This document shows positions 55,531 through 63,783 of a stretch of 64,000 nt of DNA, piece after piece. The stretch is from Ordospora colligata OC4 (Eukaryota > Microsporidia > Ordosporidae), in the NCBI RefSeq assembly GCF_000803265.1, contig NW_014575404.1, forward strand, positions 124,001-188,000, in the 5' to 3' direction. The position numbers and the translations under genes are program-made. Position 1 is the first letter of the stretch. Every line of letters starts with the position of its first letter. The notes beneath the pieces are model-generated. The model was not told the DNA's origin, made no database searches, and saw only the letters and a program-made list of their open reading frames with translations.

Positions 55531-58500
55531 ATGGGTGGTATTTCTGTGTGTGTGCGAAGGGATCCACAAATGCAGGGACTAGTAAACAAAGAAGATGACG
55601 AAGATGTTTTGGAAGCAAGAAGGATTCGCATTGATGAAGATGTACAGAAGAAATTTAGTGAGAGGAAGTGGGTTTGGATTCCTAACGAAAAGGATTCGTA
55701 TGCAGGAGGATATATTGTGAAGGAGTCTGAGGACGGAGTGAAGGTGGATTGTGGTGGGGTGATAGTTGAATGTAGAAGCAAGGATGTGTTTAGGATGAAT
55801 CCGCCGAAGTTTGACATGGTTGAGGATCTTGCAGAGCTGAGTTATCTCAATGAGCCTAGTGTGTTACACAATCTTAAGCGCAGGTACCAGAATGGAAGGA
55901 TATACACGTACTCGGGGCTTTTTTTGCTTGCAATAAATCCGTACAGGGGCCTGAGGATCTATGGAGAAAAAGATGTGAAGAGATACACATTAAGCAAGAA
56001 GTACGAGCTTGAGCCACACATATTTGCGATTGCAAATGAAGCATACAGACTGATGGTGTCGAATGGAGAGAATCAGTCGATCTTGATTACTGGAGAATCT
56101 GGAGCAGGAAAGACAGAGAATACCAAGAGGGTAGTTGAGTTTCTTGCGATGGTTGCAGGATACAGGGGGATGGAGGTTGATGTTGACAGGCAAATAATAG
56201 ATGCGAATCCGATTCTTGAGGCGTTTGGAAATGCACAGACAGTGAAGAACAATAACTCGAGCAGGTTTGGAAAGTTCATTAAGATTAAGTTCAATGGAGG
56301 AAATATATGTGGAGCACACATTGAAAAGTATCTTCTTGAGAAGTCTCGGGTGACTGGACAGAATGTAAATGAAAGGAACTATCATATTTTCTACCAGCTG
56401 CTTGCAAGCTCTGAGGCGATGAAGAAGCTGCTGCTCCTTGATGGAGAAGTGAAGGATTACAGATATCTGAAGGGATCAAGATACACGATTCCGGATGTTG
56501 ATGATGGAGAGGAATTCAAGAGGCTTGTGGAAGCGATGGATGTTTTGAGGATTGACAAGGACGAGCAGATGGGATACTTCAGGATTGTGTCTGCGATTCT
56601 TCATCTTGGTAATATTGAGTTTGGAGAGAAAGACGGAGTTGCAGAGATTGTGAATCTTGAGGTTGCAGAGAAGGCATGTAGACTGTTGAATATTTCACTT
56701 GTGGAGTTTATCAAGAGACTGATACATCCGATGATTAAGGCCGGCAATGAGTATGTGATGCATGAAAGGAACAAGGAGCAGGTAGTGAAGATAGTTGATG
56801 GGCTTTCAAGGATTCTATATGACAAGATGTTTGATGGGGTTGTTGAGAGGATTAACCTGTCACTTAGTTCGAGGCATAAAGGAAGTTTTATTGGGGTGCT
56901 TGATATTGCAGGATTTGAAATATTTGAGAAGAACTCGTTTGAACAGTTCTGCATAAACTACACGAATGAGAAGCTGCAACAGTTTTTCAATCACCATATG
57001 TTTATTCTTGAGCAGGAGGTATACAGACAAGAGGATATTGAATGGGACTTTATTGACTTTGGACTTGATCTACAACCTACGATTGATCTAATTGAGAAGA
57101 GCAATCCGATTGGGATTCTAAGCTATTTAGACGAGGAGTGTGTGATGCCTATGGCTACTGAGAAGACTTTTCTTGGAAAATTATCTGGAAGTGTCAGGCA
57201 TAATAAGTTTGAGGTTGATAAGATCAGGGATGTGTTTATATTGAACCATTATGCAGGGAATGTTGAATATAGTGTTCAGGAATGGTTGTCTAAGAACAAG
57301 GATCCGCACTCTGAAGCATTGACATCACTGATACAGACTTCTGAGGATGGGATGGTGTCGAAGCTGAGTCTGAATGAAACACAACTAAAGAAGGGATTTT
57401 TCCGAACTGTCTCTCAGAAGCACAAGGAGCAGCTTGGATCGTTGATGCAGCAGTTGCAGGGGACTAATCCTCATTTTGTAAGATGTATTATCCCGAATCT
57501 TGAGAAGAGTGGGGAATATCTGAGCAATGCACTTGTGCTTGATCAATTGAGATGCAATGGAGTTCTTGAGGGCATAAGGATCAGTAGACAAGGGTTTCCG
57601 TCACGTATGAGATATGAAGAGTTTGTGGGCAGGTACAAGATACTTATGGGAAGTGTAGATGGAGATGAGTATCTTGATGGAGGGATGTGTATGGAGTATT
57701 TCAGGAATGGATGTCGACAAATTCTTGATAGGATGGGTCTTGGGAGCAATCAATATAGGCTTGGAATAAGCAAGGTGTTTTTCAGACAAGGGGTTCTTGC
57801 AGATATTGAGGATATGAAAGAAAGCAAGGTTAGTGAGGTAGTGAAGGAGATGCAAGCATTGATAAGAAAGAGACTTGTTCACAGGAGATACAATCTTGAG
57901 AAGAGGAGAATGCATGGAGTGGAAGTGATACAGAGGAATGCACGTGTGTGTTGTGAGATTCAGCGATGGAGCTGGTGGCGATTGTATCAGAAGATTAAGC
58001 CGCTGCTTGATGTTAAGAAGAAGGATGACGAGCTGAAGGGGAAAGAAGCAGAGATACAAGAATATGTAAGGCAGTTAGAGATGGAGAAGGAGCGAGGAGT
58101 GAGAATAGAAGAGAGTCTGAAACGTGAGATGCTGCGAAGGGAAGAGATGGAGAAGAATGTTGAGGAAGAAAAGAGATACTCTGCTGAGAAAGAAGAATTG
58201 TTGATGGCATTGAGAAGGAGGATAGATGAACTAGAGAATGAAGAAATGGTTCTTAAGGAGACGAATTTGAAGACAAGACAAGATGCAGATGAAAATAAGA
58301 GAAGAGTGGAAGAATATAAGAGTGAGTATGAAAGATTGTGCAAGAGTAAGGTTCAAGAATATGAAGAGATAGCAAAGTATAAGAATGAGGTGATGAGACA
58401 GATGAATGTAATAAGTGAGCAGGAGAGAAGAATGATGGAGATGCGAGAGGAGTTGATCAGCAAGTCGAGTGAGAATGATGCAAGGGTTGAGAGGATGTTG

Positions 58501-60621
58501 AATGAGGGTACAGAAGAGATTTTGAGACTGGGTAGGATGAATAAGGAGAAAGAAGAGGAGATTGAACAGATTCGAAAGGAGCAGAGAGAGACAGAGAGAA
58601 GTGAAGAGGAGTTAAGGAAAGAGAAGAAAGCGATTGAAGAAGAGATTGTGGAACTTCGAATTGGATGTGCAAATGGATTGAGATGGAGAGAAGAGCTAAT
58701 GGGAATGAAGAAGGAGCATGAGATGATGCAAAGGAAGCTTAAGGATGAGGTTGAAGATGTGCAGTTAGAGAATGAGCGATTGGAAGACGAGTTGAAGAAA
58801 GAGATGAAGAAAGTTGAGGAAATGAAGAGTATGAGGAAGAAAGCAGTGGACGAGGTTGATTATGAGAAGAGTAGAGGAGATAAGCTTGAGAGAATGTATC
58901 AGGAGGAAAAGAAGTTACATGAGGAGGCTGAAGAGCAGCTGCAGAGGGAGAAGATGTTTAAGGATGCTACACAAGAGTCGTTATTAGAGAAGATCAAGGG
59001 GCTTAAGAAGAGTATGAAGGAGATGAGTGAGAAGCTGAAAGGAGAAGAGATGATGAATAAGCAGTTGATGGCTGAGAAGGAAGATGTGTGTGAGGAGATA
59101 AGGATGCTGCAACAATCGAAGTTAGATGAGATATTTGACCGTGAGGCTGGATTTAACAGTGTAAGGAAGGGTCTGCAAATGGAGATACAAAGACTTGAGA
59201 GGGAGAATCAGAAGCTGAGCATGGATTTGATGGAGATGAAGGCGATGAATGATGTGAGTGAAGAGAGTGTGTCTGGAGCAGAAAAGATGTATGCAATGCT
59301 TGAAGAGGAGAGGAAGAAGAGGAAGGAAGTTGAGTATCAGGTGTCTGAGCAGGAGAGTAGAAATGTGATGTTGAGCAGTGAAGTGGAGATGCTGAAGGAG
59401 ATGATTGAGATAGAGAAGCGAGGAAGAGAGGAGATGATGAAAGACCAGGAGAAGGATCTGTCTGTGTGCAGGAGTGTGAAGCAAGTAAAGAAAGAGGTTG
59501 ATGAGCTGAGCAATGAGCTGAGTGTGATAGTTGATGGGTTTAATGTACAGTATGTGAATGTTTTGAATGGATATAAGGAAGAGGTTAGGAGAATGGAGAA
59601 AGAGGCGGTTGAGAAGGAGATTGAGAATGAGAAGATGAAGATTGAGGTGATAGCTATTGAGGAGAAGAATGTAGAGATGAAGAAACAGATGTTGGAGTAT
59701 GAGGCGAGAATTGAAGAGAAGAGCAGGATGTGTGATGCAGCAATGAATGAGATGGCAATGCATAAAGAAAAGAGCAGGATGATGGAGGAGAGTATATGGG
59801 AAAAGGAAGAAGAGGTTAAGAGATATGTTGAGAAGTTTGAAGAGTGGAATGTGCTGTTTGAAGGGTTGGTGAGTAAAGTTGAAGAGGAAGTGAAGGCTAT
59901 TGAGAATGCAGATGAGGAAAGAAGGAAAATGGCTGAGGAGATGAAGAGATGGAATGAGGAAGGAAAGAGGAGCGTGAGTGTACTTGAGGAGCGATATACG
60001 AAAGAGATGATGGCGAAAGTGAAGGATGCGATTGAAGAGGAAAGAAGGAAGATGGAATATTTTGAAGGGAAGCATTTGAAGCTTTTGAAGAGATATGAAG
60101 AGATGGAGGAGAAGCAGCAGAATCTAATTGAAAAGCATGCTCTTGATGCATTGAGGATTGAAAGGTTGGAAGCGGAGAAGAGTGTTTACAAGGAGAATGA
60201 GATGCGCAATGCAGGGCTGATGAGTATGTATGAATCTGAGATAAACACATTGAAGCGATGTACGCGATTTAAGGAAGAGGTGCTTATGGGATTTGGAGGA
60301 GCGAACGGAAGTGTTGTTTATGTGAATGATAAGGAGAAGTACTGTGTGCAGGAGCGTAGGAGGATTGATGCAGAGCAGGAAATGCATAAGATGAGTGAGG
60401 AAAAGCAGGCGCAGATGGTAGTGAATAAAAGACTACGAGAGGAGGTTGAGAGACTGAGAGGCGAGATTGAAGCAAACAGGTTGCAGTCGCTAGAGATGAA
60501 GAAGAGGCAGGGAGTGCAGATGCTGACGATAAGTCGCCTTAGCAAGGAGCTTGATGAAGAAAGGGAGATGGCAAAGCTGCTCAGGTCACTGAAGTGTGTG
60601 TCCAAGAAGGCGCGAGGATGA
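55531..60621 (+). CDS. Conventional (class II) myosin heavy chain
   Basis: A 1,696-residue motor. The N-terminal SH3-like segment has KWVWIPNEKDSYAGGYI. The P-loop is GESGAGKT (188-195), switch I is NNNSSRFGKF (near 240), and switch II is DIAGFEIFEKNSFEQFCINY (near 452). Actin-binding and reactive-thiol regions (NPHFVRCIIPN, LRCNGVLEGIRI) follow, then IQ-like light-chain sites at about 780-830. The remaining ~860 residues are an almost unbroken Glu/Lys/Met-rich coiled coil, so it is a two-headed class II myosin. The coiled coil makes the coding strand extremely purine-rich. Start: ATG 55531 after AAATTTAAAT; a second ATG at 55570, after GGGATCCACAA, is equally plausible. Confidence 0.95.
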   Translation: MGGISVCVRRDPQMQGLVNKEDDEDVLEARRIRIDEDVQKKFSERKWVWIPNEKDSYAGGYIVKESEDGVKVDCGGVIVECRSKDVFRMNPPKFDMVEDLAELSYLNEPSVLHNLKRRYQNGRIYTYSGLFLLAINPYRGLRIYGEKDVKRYTLSKKYELEPHIFAIANEAYRLMVSNGENQSILITGESGAGKTENTKRVVEFLAMVAGYRGMEVDVDRQIIDANPILEAFGNAQTVKNNNSSRFGKFIKIKFNGGNICGAHIEKYLLEKSRVTGQNVNERNYHIFYQLLASSEAMKKLLLLDGEVKDYRYLKGSRYTIPDVDDGEEFKRLVEAMDVLRIDKDEQMGYFRIVSAILHLGNIEFGEKDGVAEIVNLEVAEKACRLLNISLVEFIKRLIHPMIKAGNEYVMHERNKEQVVKIVDGLSRILYDKMFDGVVERINLSLSSRHKGSFIGVLDIAGFEIFEKNSFEQFCINYTNEKLQQFFNHHMFILEQEVYRQEDIEWDFIDFGLDLQPTIDLIEKSNPIGILSYLDEECVMPMATEKTFLGKLSGSVRHNKFEVDKIRDVFILNHYAGNVEYSVQEWLSKNKDPHSEALTSLIQTSEDGMVSKLSLNETQLKKGFFRTVSQKHKEQLGSLMQQLQGTNPHFVRCIIPNLEKSGEYLSNALVLDQLRCNGVLEGIRISRQGFPSRMRYEEFVGRYKILMGSVDGDEYLDGGMCMEYFRNGCRQILDRMGLGSNQYRLGISKVFFRQGVLADIEDMKESKVSEVVKEMQALIRKRLVHRRYNLEKRRMHGVEVIQRNARVCCEIQRWSWWRLYQKIKPLLDVKKKDDELKGKEAEIQEYVRQLEMEKERGVRIEESLKREMLRREEMEKNVEEEKRYSAEKEELLMALRRRIDELENEEMVLKETNLKTRQDADENKRRVEEYKSEYERLCKSKVQEYEEIAKYKNEVMRQMNVISEQERRMMEMREELISKSSENDARVERMLNEGTEEILRLGRMNKEKEEEIEQIRKEQRETERSEEELRKEKKAIEEEIVELRIGCANGLRWREELMGMKKEHEMMQRKLKDEVEDVQLENERLEDELKKEMKKVEEMKSMRKKAVDEVDYEKSRGDKLERMYQEEKKLHEEAEEQLQREKMFKDATQESLLEKIKGLKKSMKEMSEKLKGEEMMNKQLMAEKEDVCEEIRMLQQSKLDEIFDREAGFNSVRKGLQMEIQRLERENQKLSMDLMEMKAMNDVSEESVSGAEKMYAMLEEERKKRKEVEYQVSEQESRNVMLSSEVEMLKEMIEIEKRGREEMMKDQEKDLSVCRSVKQVKKEVDELSNELSVIVDGFNVQYVNVLNGYKEEVRRMEKEAVEKEIENEKMKIEVIAIEEKNVEMKKQMLEYEARIEEKSRMCDAAMNEMAMHKEKSRMMEESIWEKEEEVKRYVEKFEEWNVLFEGLVSKVEEEVKAIENADEERRKMAEEMKRWNEEGKRSVSVLEERYTKEMMAKVKDAIEEERRKMEYFEGKHLKLLKRYEEMEEKQQNLIEKHALDALRIERLEAEKSVYKENEMRNAGLMSMYESEINTLKRCTRFKEEVLMGFGGANGSVVYVNDKEKYCVQERRRIDAEQEMHKMSEEKQAQMVVNKRLREEVERLRGEIEANRLQSLEMKKRQGVQMLTISRLSKELDEEREMAKLLRSLKCVSKKARG

Positions 60622-60721
60622 TTGAAAAGCTAAGCGCTTGAATGGGATTTGTAATATATGAAGTGTATATGAGCATGTTTCTATGCTTTGAGTAATGGAA
60701 TGTAATGAAGAAAATTTTGAT

Positions 60722-60724
60722 CCC
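60722..60724 (+). promoter_or_regulatory. CCC motif upstream of the eL29 start
   Basis: CCC 10 nt before the ATG at 60735, inside the longer open frame, so the upstream non-ATG extension is unlikely to be translated. Confidence 0.65.
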
Positions 60725-60734
60725 TCATACAGAA

Positions 60735-60908
60735 ATGTCTAAGAAGAAGAATCACACGAATCATAATCAGAACAGGAAGGACCACAGGAATGGAATAAAG
60801 AAGGCAAGGATGCCACGATTCTGTGAGTTTGAAGGACTTCACCCGAGTACGGTGATGAGGATGGAGGAAGCAGCAAGGTTGTGGAATGAGGCTGTTTTTA
60901 GGAAGTGA
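60735..60908 (+). CDS. RPL29: Large-subunit ribosomal protein eL29
   Basis: A 57-residue basic protein: MSKKKNHTNHNQNRKDHRNGIKK is the eL29 signature, followed by a Pro-Arg-rich linker and a helical end with HPSTVMRMEEAARLWN. The length matches yeast L29 (59 aa). The ATG lies 10 nt after a CCC; a frame from 60705 adds ten residues that precede the motif and is rejected. Confidence 0.95.
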   Translation: MSKKKNHTNHNQNRKDHRNGIKKARMPRFCEFEGLHPSTVMRMEEAARLWNEAVFRK

Positions 60909-60917
60909 GAGGAATAA

Positions 60918-61385
60918 ATGGTTTTCTATGAGTTGTTTGTATTTTGTGAGTTTGCCCTAGGAATGGTGTTGGTGATTGATGTGTTTAGGGTTCCTGGAGA
61001 GTTTGTGTTGCAGGAGCTATTTGGAAGGACGGTGACGAATGAGCTGAATGGAGGAGTGGAGAAAATGATTGAAAAGATGCTAGTGGATGACAATGTGCAT
61101 GTGGTGCATAAAGAAGCGATTTGTGAGAATGAAATGAGATGGCTGCGGTACTACAGCAATGAGGTAGTGGAGGTGCTTACGGAGATGAATGTGCAGTATG
61201 TGAACAAGAACAAGAAGACGGTGAAGTACTATTATGTAACTAGGGATTGTATGGGAAGATGCAAGGGACTTGAAGAAGTAGAAGAAGGATGTGTTGAGAA
61301 GAAGGAGATGCATGACAAAACAAGCTACCTGCCGTATATTGAAGCTCAGTGTGATGAGGAAGTGATATTTCCAGATGATGAGTGA
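60918..61385 (+). CDS. Uncharacterised 155-residue protein with N-terminal hydrophobic segment
   Basis: Not recognised. The ATG is 9 bp after the eL29 stop. The N-terminal ~24 residues are hydrophobic (MVFYELFVFCEFALGMVLVIDVF), suggesting a signal anchor or signal peptide. The rest is soluble and charged, with many Glu and Val, a Tyr cluster (TVKYYYVTRD) and several Cys. The C-terminus is acidic (DEEVIFPDDE). Purine-rich codon use agrees with neighbouring genes on this strand. No CCC precedes it (only GAGAGGAATAA), so expression is less certain than for its neighbours. Confidence 0.6.
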   Translation: MVFYELFVFCEFALGMVLVIDVFRVPGEFVLQELFGRTVTNELNGGVEKMIEKMLVDDNVHVVHKEAICENEMRWLRYYSNEVVEVLTEMNVQYVNKNKKTVKYYYVTRDCMGRCKGLEEVEEGCVEKKEMHDKTSYLPYIEAQCDEEVIFPDDE

Positions 61386-61832
61386 ATATGAAATAGGTAG
61401 GTGAGTGTGTGATAAGTAAATAAGTGAATAGTAGGTGAGTGTGATAATGAATTAAGGATGTAATGAATAGCTGAGTGTGATAATGAATGAGGATGTGCAT
61501 GAAATAAGTAATTGAATGATAAGTGGGGATGATGATGAGTAAGCAAATAAGTAATTAGGTAAATAAGTGTTTGTATGAAATAATAAATAAGCATGTCATA
61601 GTGAACTATAAGAACAATTTGAAGATGAAAAAAGTATTTGCATAAGTAAATGTGTGATGATGAGTTAATAAAGTAAAATATGTGTGTTAAATATGAAATC
61701 AGCAAATATAAGTAAAGAATAATATGCATGAAATGAGCATGATATAAAGACATATATGAATATTGGGTTATTTGAAAAGTATTGTATTGCTGCAGTTTTG
61801 ATGAGAAGAAAAAATTGCTGAGACCCCAATAA
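61386..61832. other. 447-bp low-complexity intergenic region
   Basis: Composed almost entirely of short variations on GAATAAGTAA, GTGAGTGTG and GATAATGAAT. TGAGTGTGATAATGAAT occurs exactly at 61436-61452 and 61472-61488. One strand is very purine-rich. Start and stop codons are dense on the plus strand and I see no RNA-like fold. The minus strand is open for a long stretch only because of the simple sequence. The right end carries the AAAAAATT and CCCC start signal of eS27. Confidence 0.75.
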
Positions 61833-62090
61833 ATGGCATCTGATCTGAGGTTTCCAGAGAAAGAGCAAGTGATGTATACGCACAAGAAGGACCGTCTTTA
61901 CAGAGAAGGTAACGGATTTTTTATGCTTGTGAGATGTGGAGGGTGCAGGAACACGACGCACTGTTACTCGCATTCTCAGATGAACATATCGTGTGGGAAG
62001 TGCAATGACATTATCCTGACGTCTTCTGGAGGACTTGCTACGGTTTCTGCTGGATGCGAGTTTAAGAAGGTTGCGAGAAATAGTGATTAA
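61833..62090 (+). CDS. RPS27: Small-subunit ribosomal protein eS27
   Basis: An 85-residue ribosomal protein with the eS27 C4 zinc finger: FFMLVRCGGC, then YSHSQMNISCGKC. DLRFPEKEQVMYTHKKDRL before it and SSGGLATVSAGCEFKK after it match the family. Length equals that of other eukaryotic eS27 proteins (82-84 aa). The ATG follows CCCCAATAA. Confidence 0.95.
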   Translation: MASDLRFPEKEQVMYTHKKDRLYREGNGFFMLVRCGGCRNTTHCYSHSQMNISCGKCNDIILTSSGGLATVSAGCEFKKVARNSD

Positions 62091-62150
62091 AGGTTTATTG
62101 GTTTCTGAGTTGTTCTAGTATGTGGAGAAGGATGAGATGAATGAAAGGCG

Positions 62151-62165
62151 AAAATTTTTGAGCCC
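62151..62165 (+). promoter_or_regulatory. AAATTT plus CCC start signal of CCT8
   Basis: AAAATTTTTGAGCCC ends 3 nt before the ATG. It shows both parts of the microsporidian start signal next to each other. Confidence 0.8.
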
Positions 62166-62168
62166 TGA

Positions 62169-63623
62169 ATGGATTTTGGGCAGACACACCTTGGAGGGCT
62201 GATATCGAATTCTCAGCAGGATGAGAAGGCGAAGCACTATGTGGTTGGCTCACGGATAAAGATGGGTTGTGAACTGATGAAGAATCTGTATGGAAAGTCA
62301 TGGCATGTAAAGCTTGTGGAGAATAGCTATGGACAGGTTATTGTAACGTCGCAGGCGAGTGTGATATATGACAGTGTGAAAGCGAACCATCCGTTTGTGA
62401 AGTTACTACAGGAATATGTAAAGAAGATGGATGTGGTTGGAGATGGATCAAAGCTGTTTGTCCTTCTTGTGTCTGAATTGTTATCTGAGATGCTTATCGG
62501 GGTTAACAAGGGAATGAAGCCTGCGTTATTGAGTGGGATGCTTAGGGAGATGTATAAGGAGATTGATGGAATGGCAGGAAGCTTGATGATTGAGCATGAG
62601 ATTGACTTTGAAGATGTGGAGAGCATAAAGAAGGTACTCCGAGGGGTGGTGAAGGATGAGCATCTTGAGAGGATAGTGAGTGAAGGAGTGAGATGCACGA
62701 AAGGATTTGAGAGTGAGGATATAAGGGTATGCAAGGTTGGATGCGGAAGTATGGAGGATAGTTATGTTGTTGAGGGGATGGTGTTTAACAGAGCGCCTGA
62801 AGGAGAGGTTAAGAGTGTGAAGAATGGAAGGACGTCGATATATAACTGTGGATTGGAGATTAGCAGGACTGAGCTGAAAGGAACTGTTCTTCTGAAGACA
62901 GCTGATGAATTACTAGCGTTTAGCAAGGATGAGAATATAAGGACACGTGAGATGGTTGAGTCTTTGAGTGCGGATGTGATTGTGTGCAGTGGGAAGGTTG
63001 ATAAGATATATCTTGATTTTTTGAATAAGTGTGAAAAGCTGGTGTTTAAGGTGAGCAGCAAGCATGACCTACGGAGGATACGAGAAGTGATGGGAGGACA
63101 TATTTCATCGAGTCTGTGCACACAGGCGGAGGACTTTATGGGAGAGATAGATGAAGTGGTGGTGTTTAGTGAGGGGAAGGAGAAGTACACGAAGTTTGTA
63201 TCGAAGAGCAAGAGGAAGTATACGCTGGTGTTGAAGAGCTCTGTAAAGGCTGTGCTTGATGAGCATGAGAGGATTGTTCAGAAGGCGCTGACTGTTTTGA
63301 GCAAGAATGTGAATAATGGAAAGATATGGCTGGTTGAAGGGGCAGGAAGGTTTGAACGAAGGATGTCTATGAAGATGATGGAGAGGAGCGGTAGTGAGAG
63401 TGGCTCTCGAGGGTTTGTGTATAAGTGTGTTGGGAACGCTCTTGGACGATATAAACAATATGATGAGGAGATATATGATGTTTACAATGCGAAGGTGAAG
63501 GCGCTGAAGTATGCGGTTGAGTTTATTGCTATGTTTTTTGAAACGAGTGATTATTTGATTGGAAAACCTGAGGCGATGAGTATCAGTGCACGAGAGAATC
63601 AGAATTGGGACGAGGACCACTGA
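62169..63623 (+). CDS. CCT8: Chaperonin TRiC/CCT theta subunit, with altered nucleotide-binding motifs
   Basis: A 484-residue chaperonin subunit (usual CCT8 about 550). DIRVCKVGCGSMEDSYVVEGMVF, GEVSKSVKN-like GEVKSVKNGRTSIYNC, TELKGTVLLKTADELLAFSKDE and the acidic NWDEDH tail mark it as theta. Intermediate and apical domains are recognisable. In the equatorial domain the expected YGPxGxxK is YGKSWHVK (41-48), NDA is SQA (61-63), GDGT is GDGS (91-94) and the late GGGA-x-E is EGAGRFE (389-395). So ATP binding may be weak. The start follows CCCTGA with AAAATTTTTG upstream. Confidence 0.92.
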   Translation: MDFGQTHLGGLISNSQQDEKAKHYVVGSRIKMGCELMKNLYGKSWHVKLVENSYGQVIVTSQASVIYDSVKANHPFVKLLQEYVKKMDVVGDGSKLFVLLVSELLSEMLIGVNKGMKPALLSGMLREMYKEIDGMAGSLMIEHEIDFEDVESIKKVLRGVVKDEHLERIVSEGVRCTKGFESEDIRVCKVGCGSMEDSYVVEGMVFNRAPEGEVKSVKNGRTSIYNCGLEISRTELKGTVLLKTADELLAFSKDENIRTREMVESLSADVIVCSGKVDKIYLDFLNKCEKLVFKVSSKHDLRRIREVMGGHISSSLCTQAEDFMGEIDEVVVFSEGKEKYTKFVSKSKRKYTLVLKSSVKAVLDEHERIVQKALTVLSKNVNNGKIWLVEGAGRFERRMSMKMMERSGSESGSRGFVYKCVGNALGRYKQYDEEIYDVYNAKVKALKYAVEFIAMFFETSDYLIGKPEAMSISARENQNWDEDH

Positions 63624-63783
63624 GAATGATTAAAATTGATGATTTGATGTTATATTGTGATTGTGGAGTGATTATGAGATCTATTGGAAAGGGGATATAT
63701 GAAAAGATTGCGAAGATCTGATTTTGTAACGGTTGTGTGATTTGATATATAAAATTGATTAATTTATGGGCTGTGATTAGAGA

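Noticed and set aside
59122..60075. 317-codon open frame on the minus strand, Leu/His-rich
   Set aside because: Antisense to the myosin coiled coil; Glu, Lys and Met codons read in reverse as Leu, Phe, Ser and His. No start motif.
61346..61885. 179-codon minus-strand frame resembling a membrane protein
   Set aside because: Its hydrophobic, His/Tyr/Leu-rich sequence derives from the simple-sequence spacer, and it runs into the eS27 gene.
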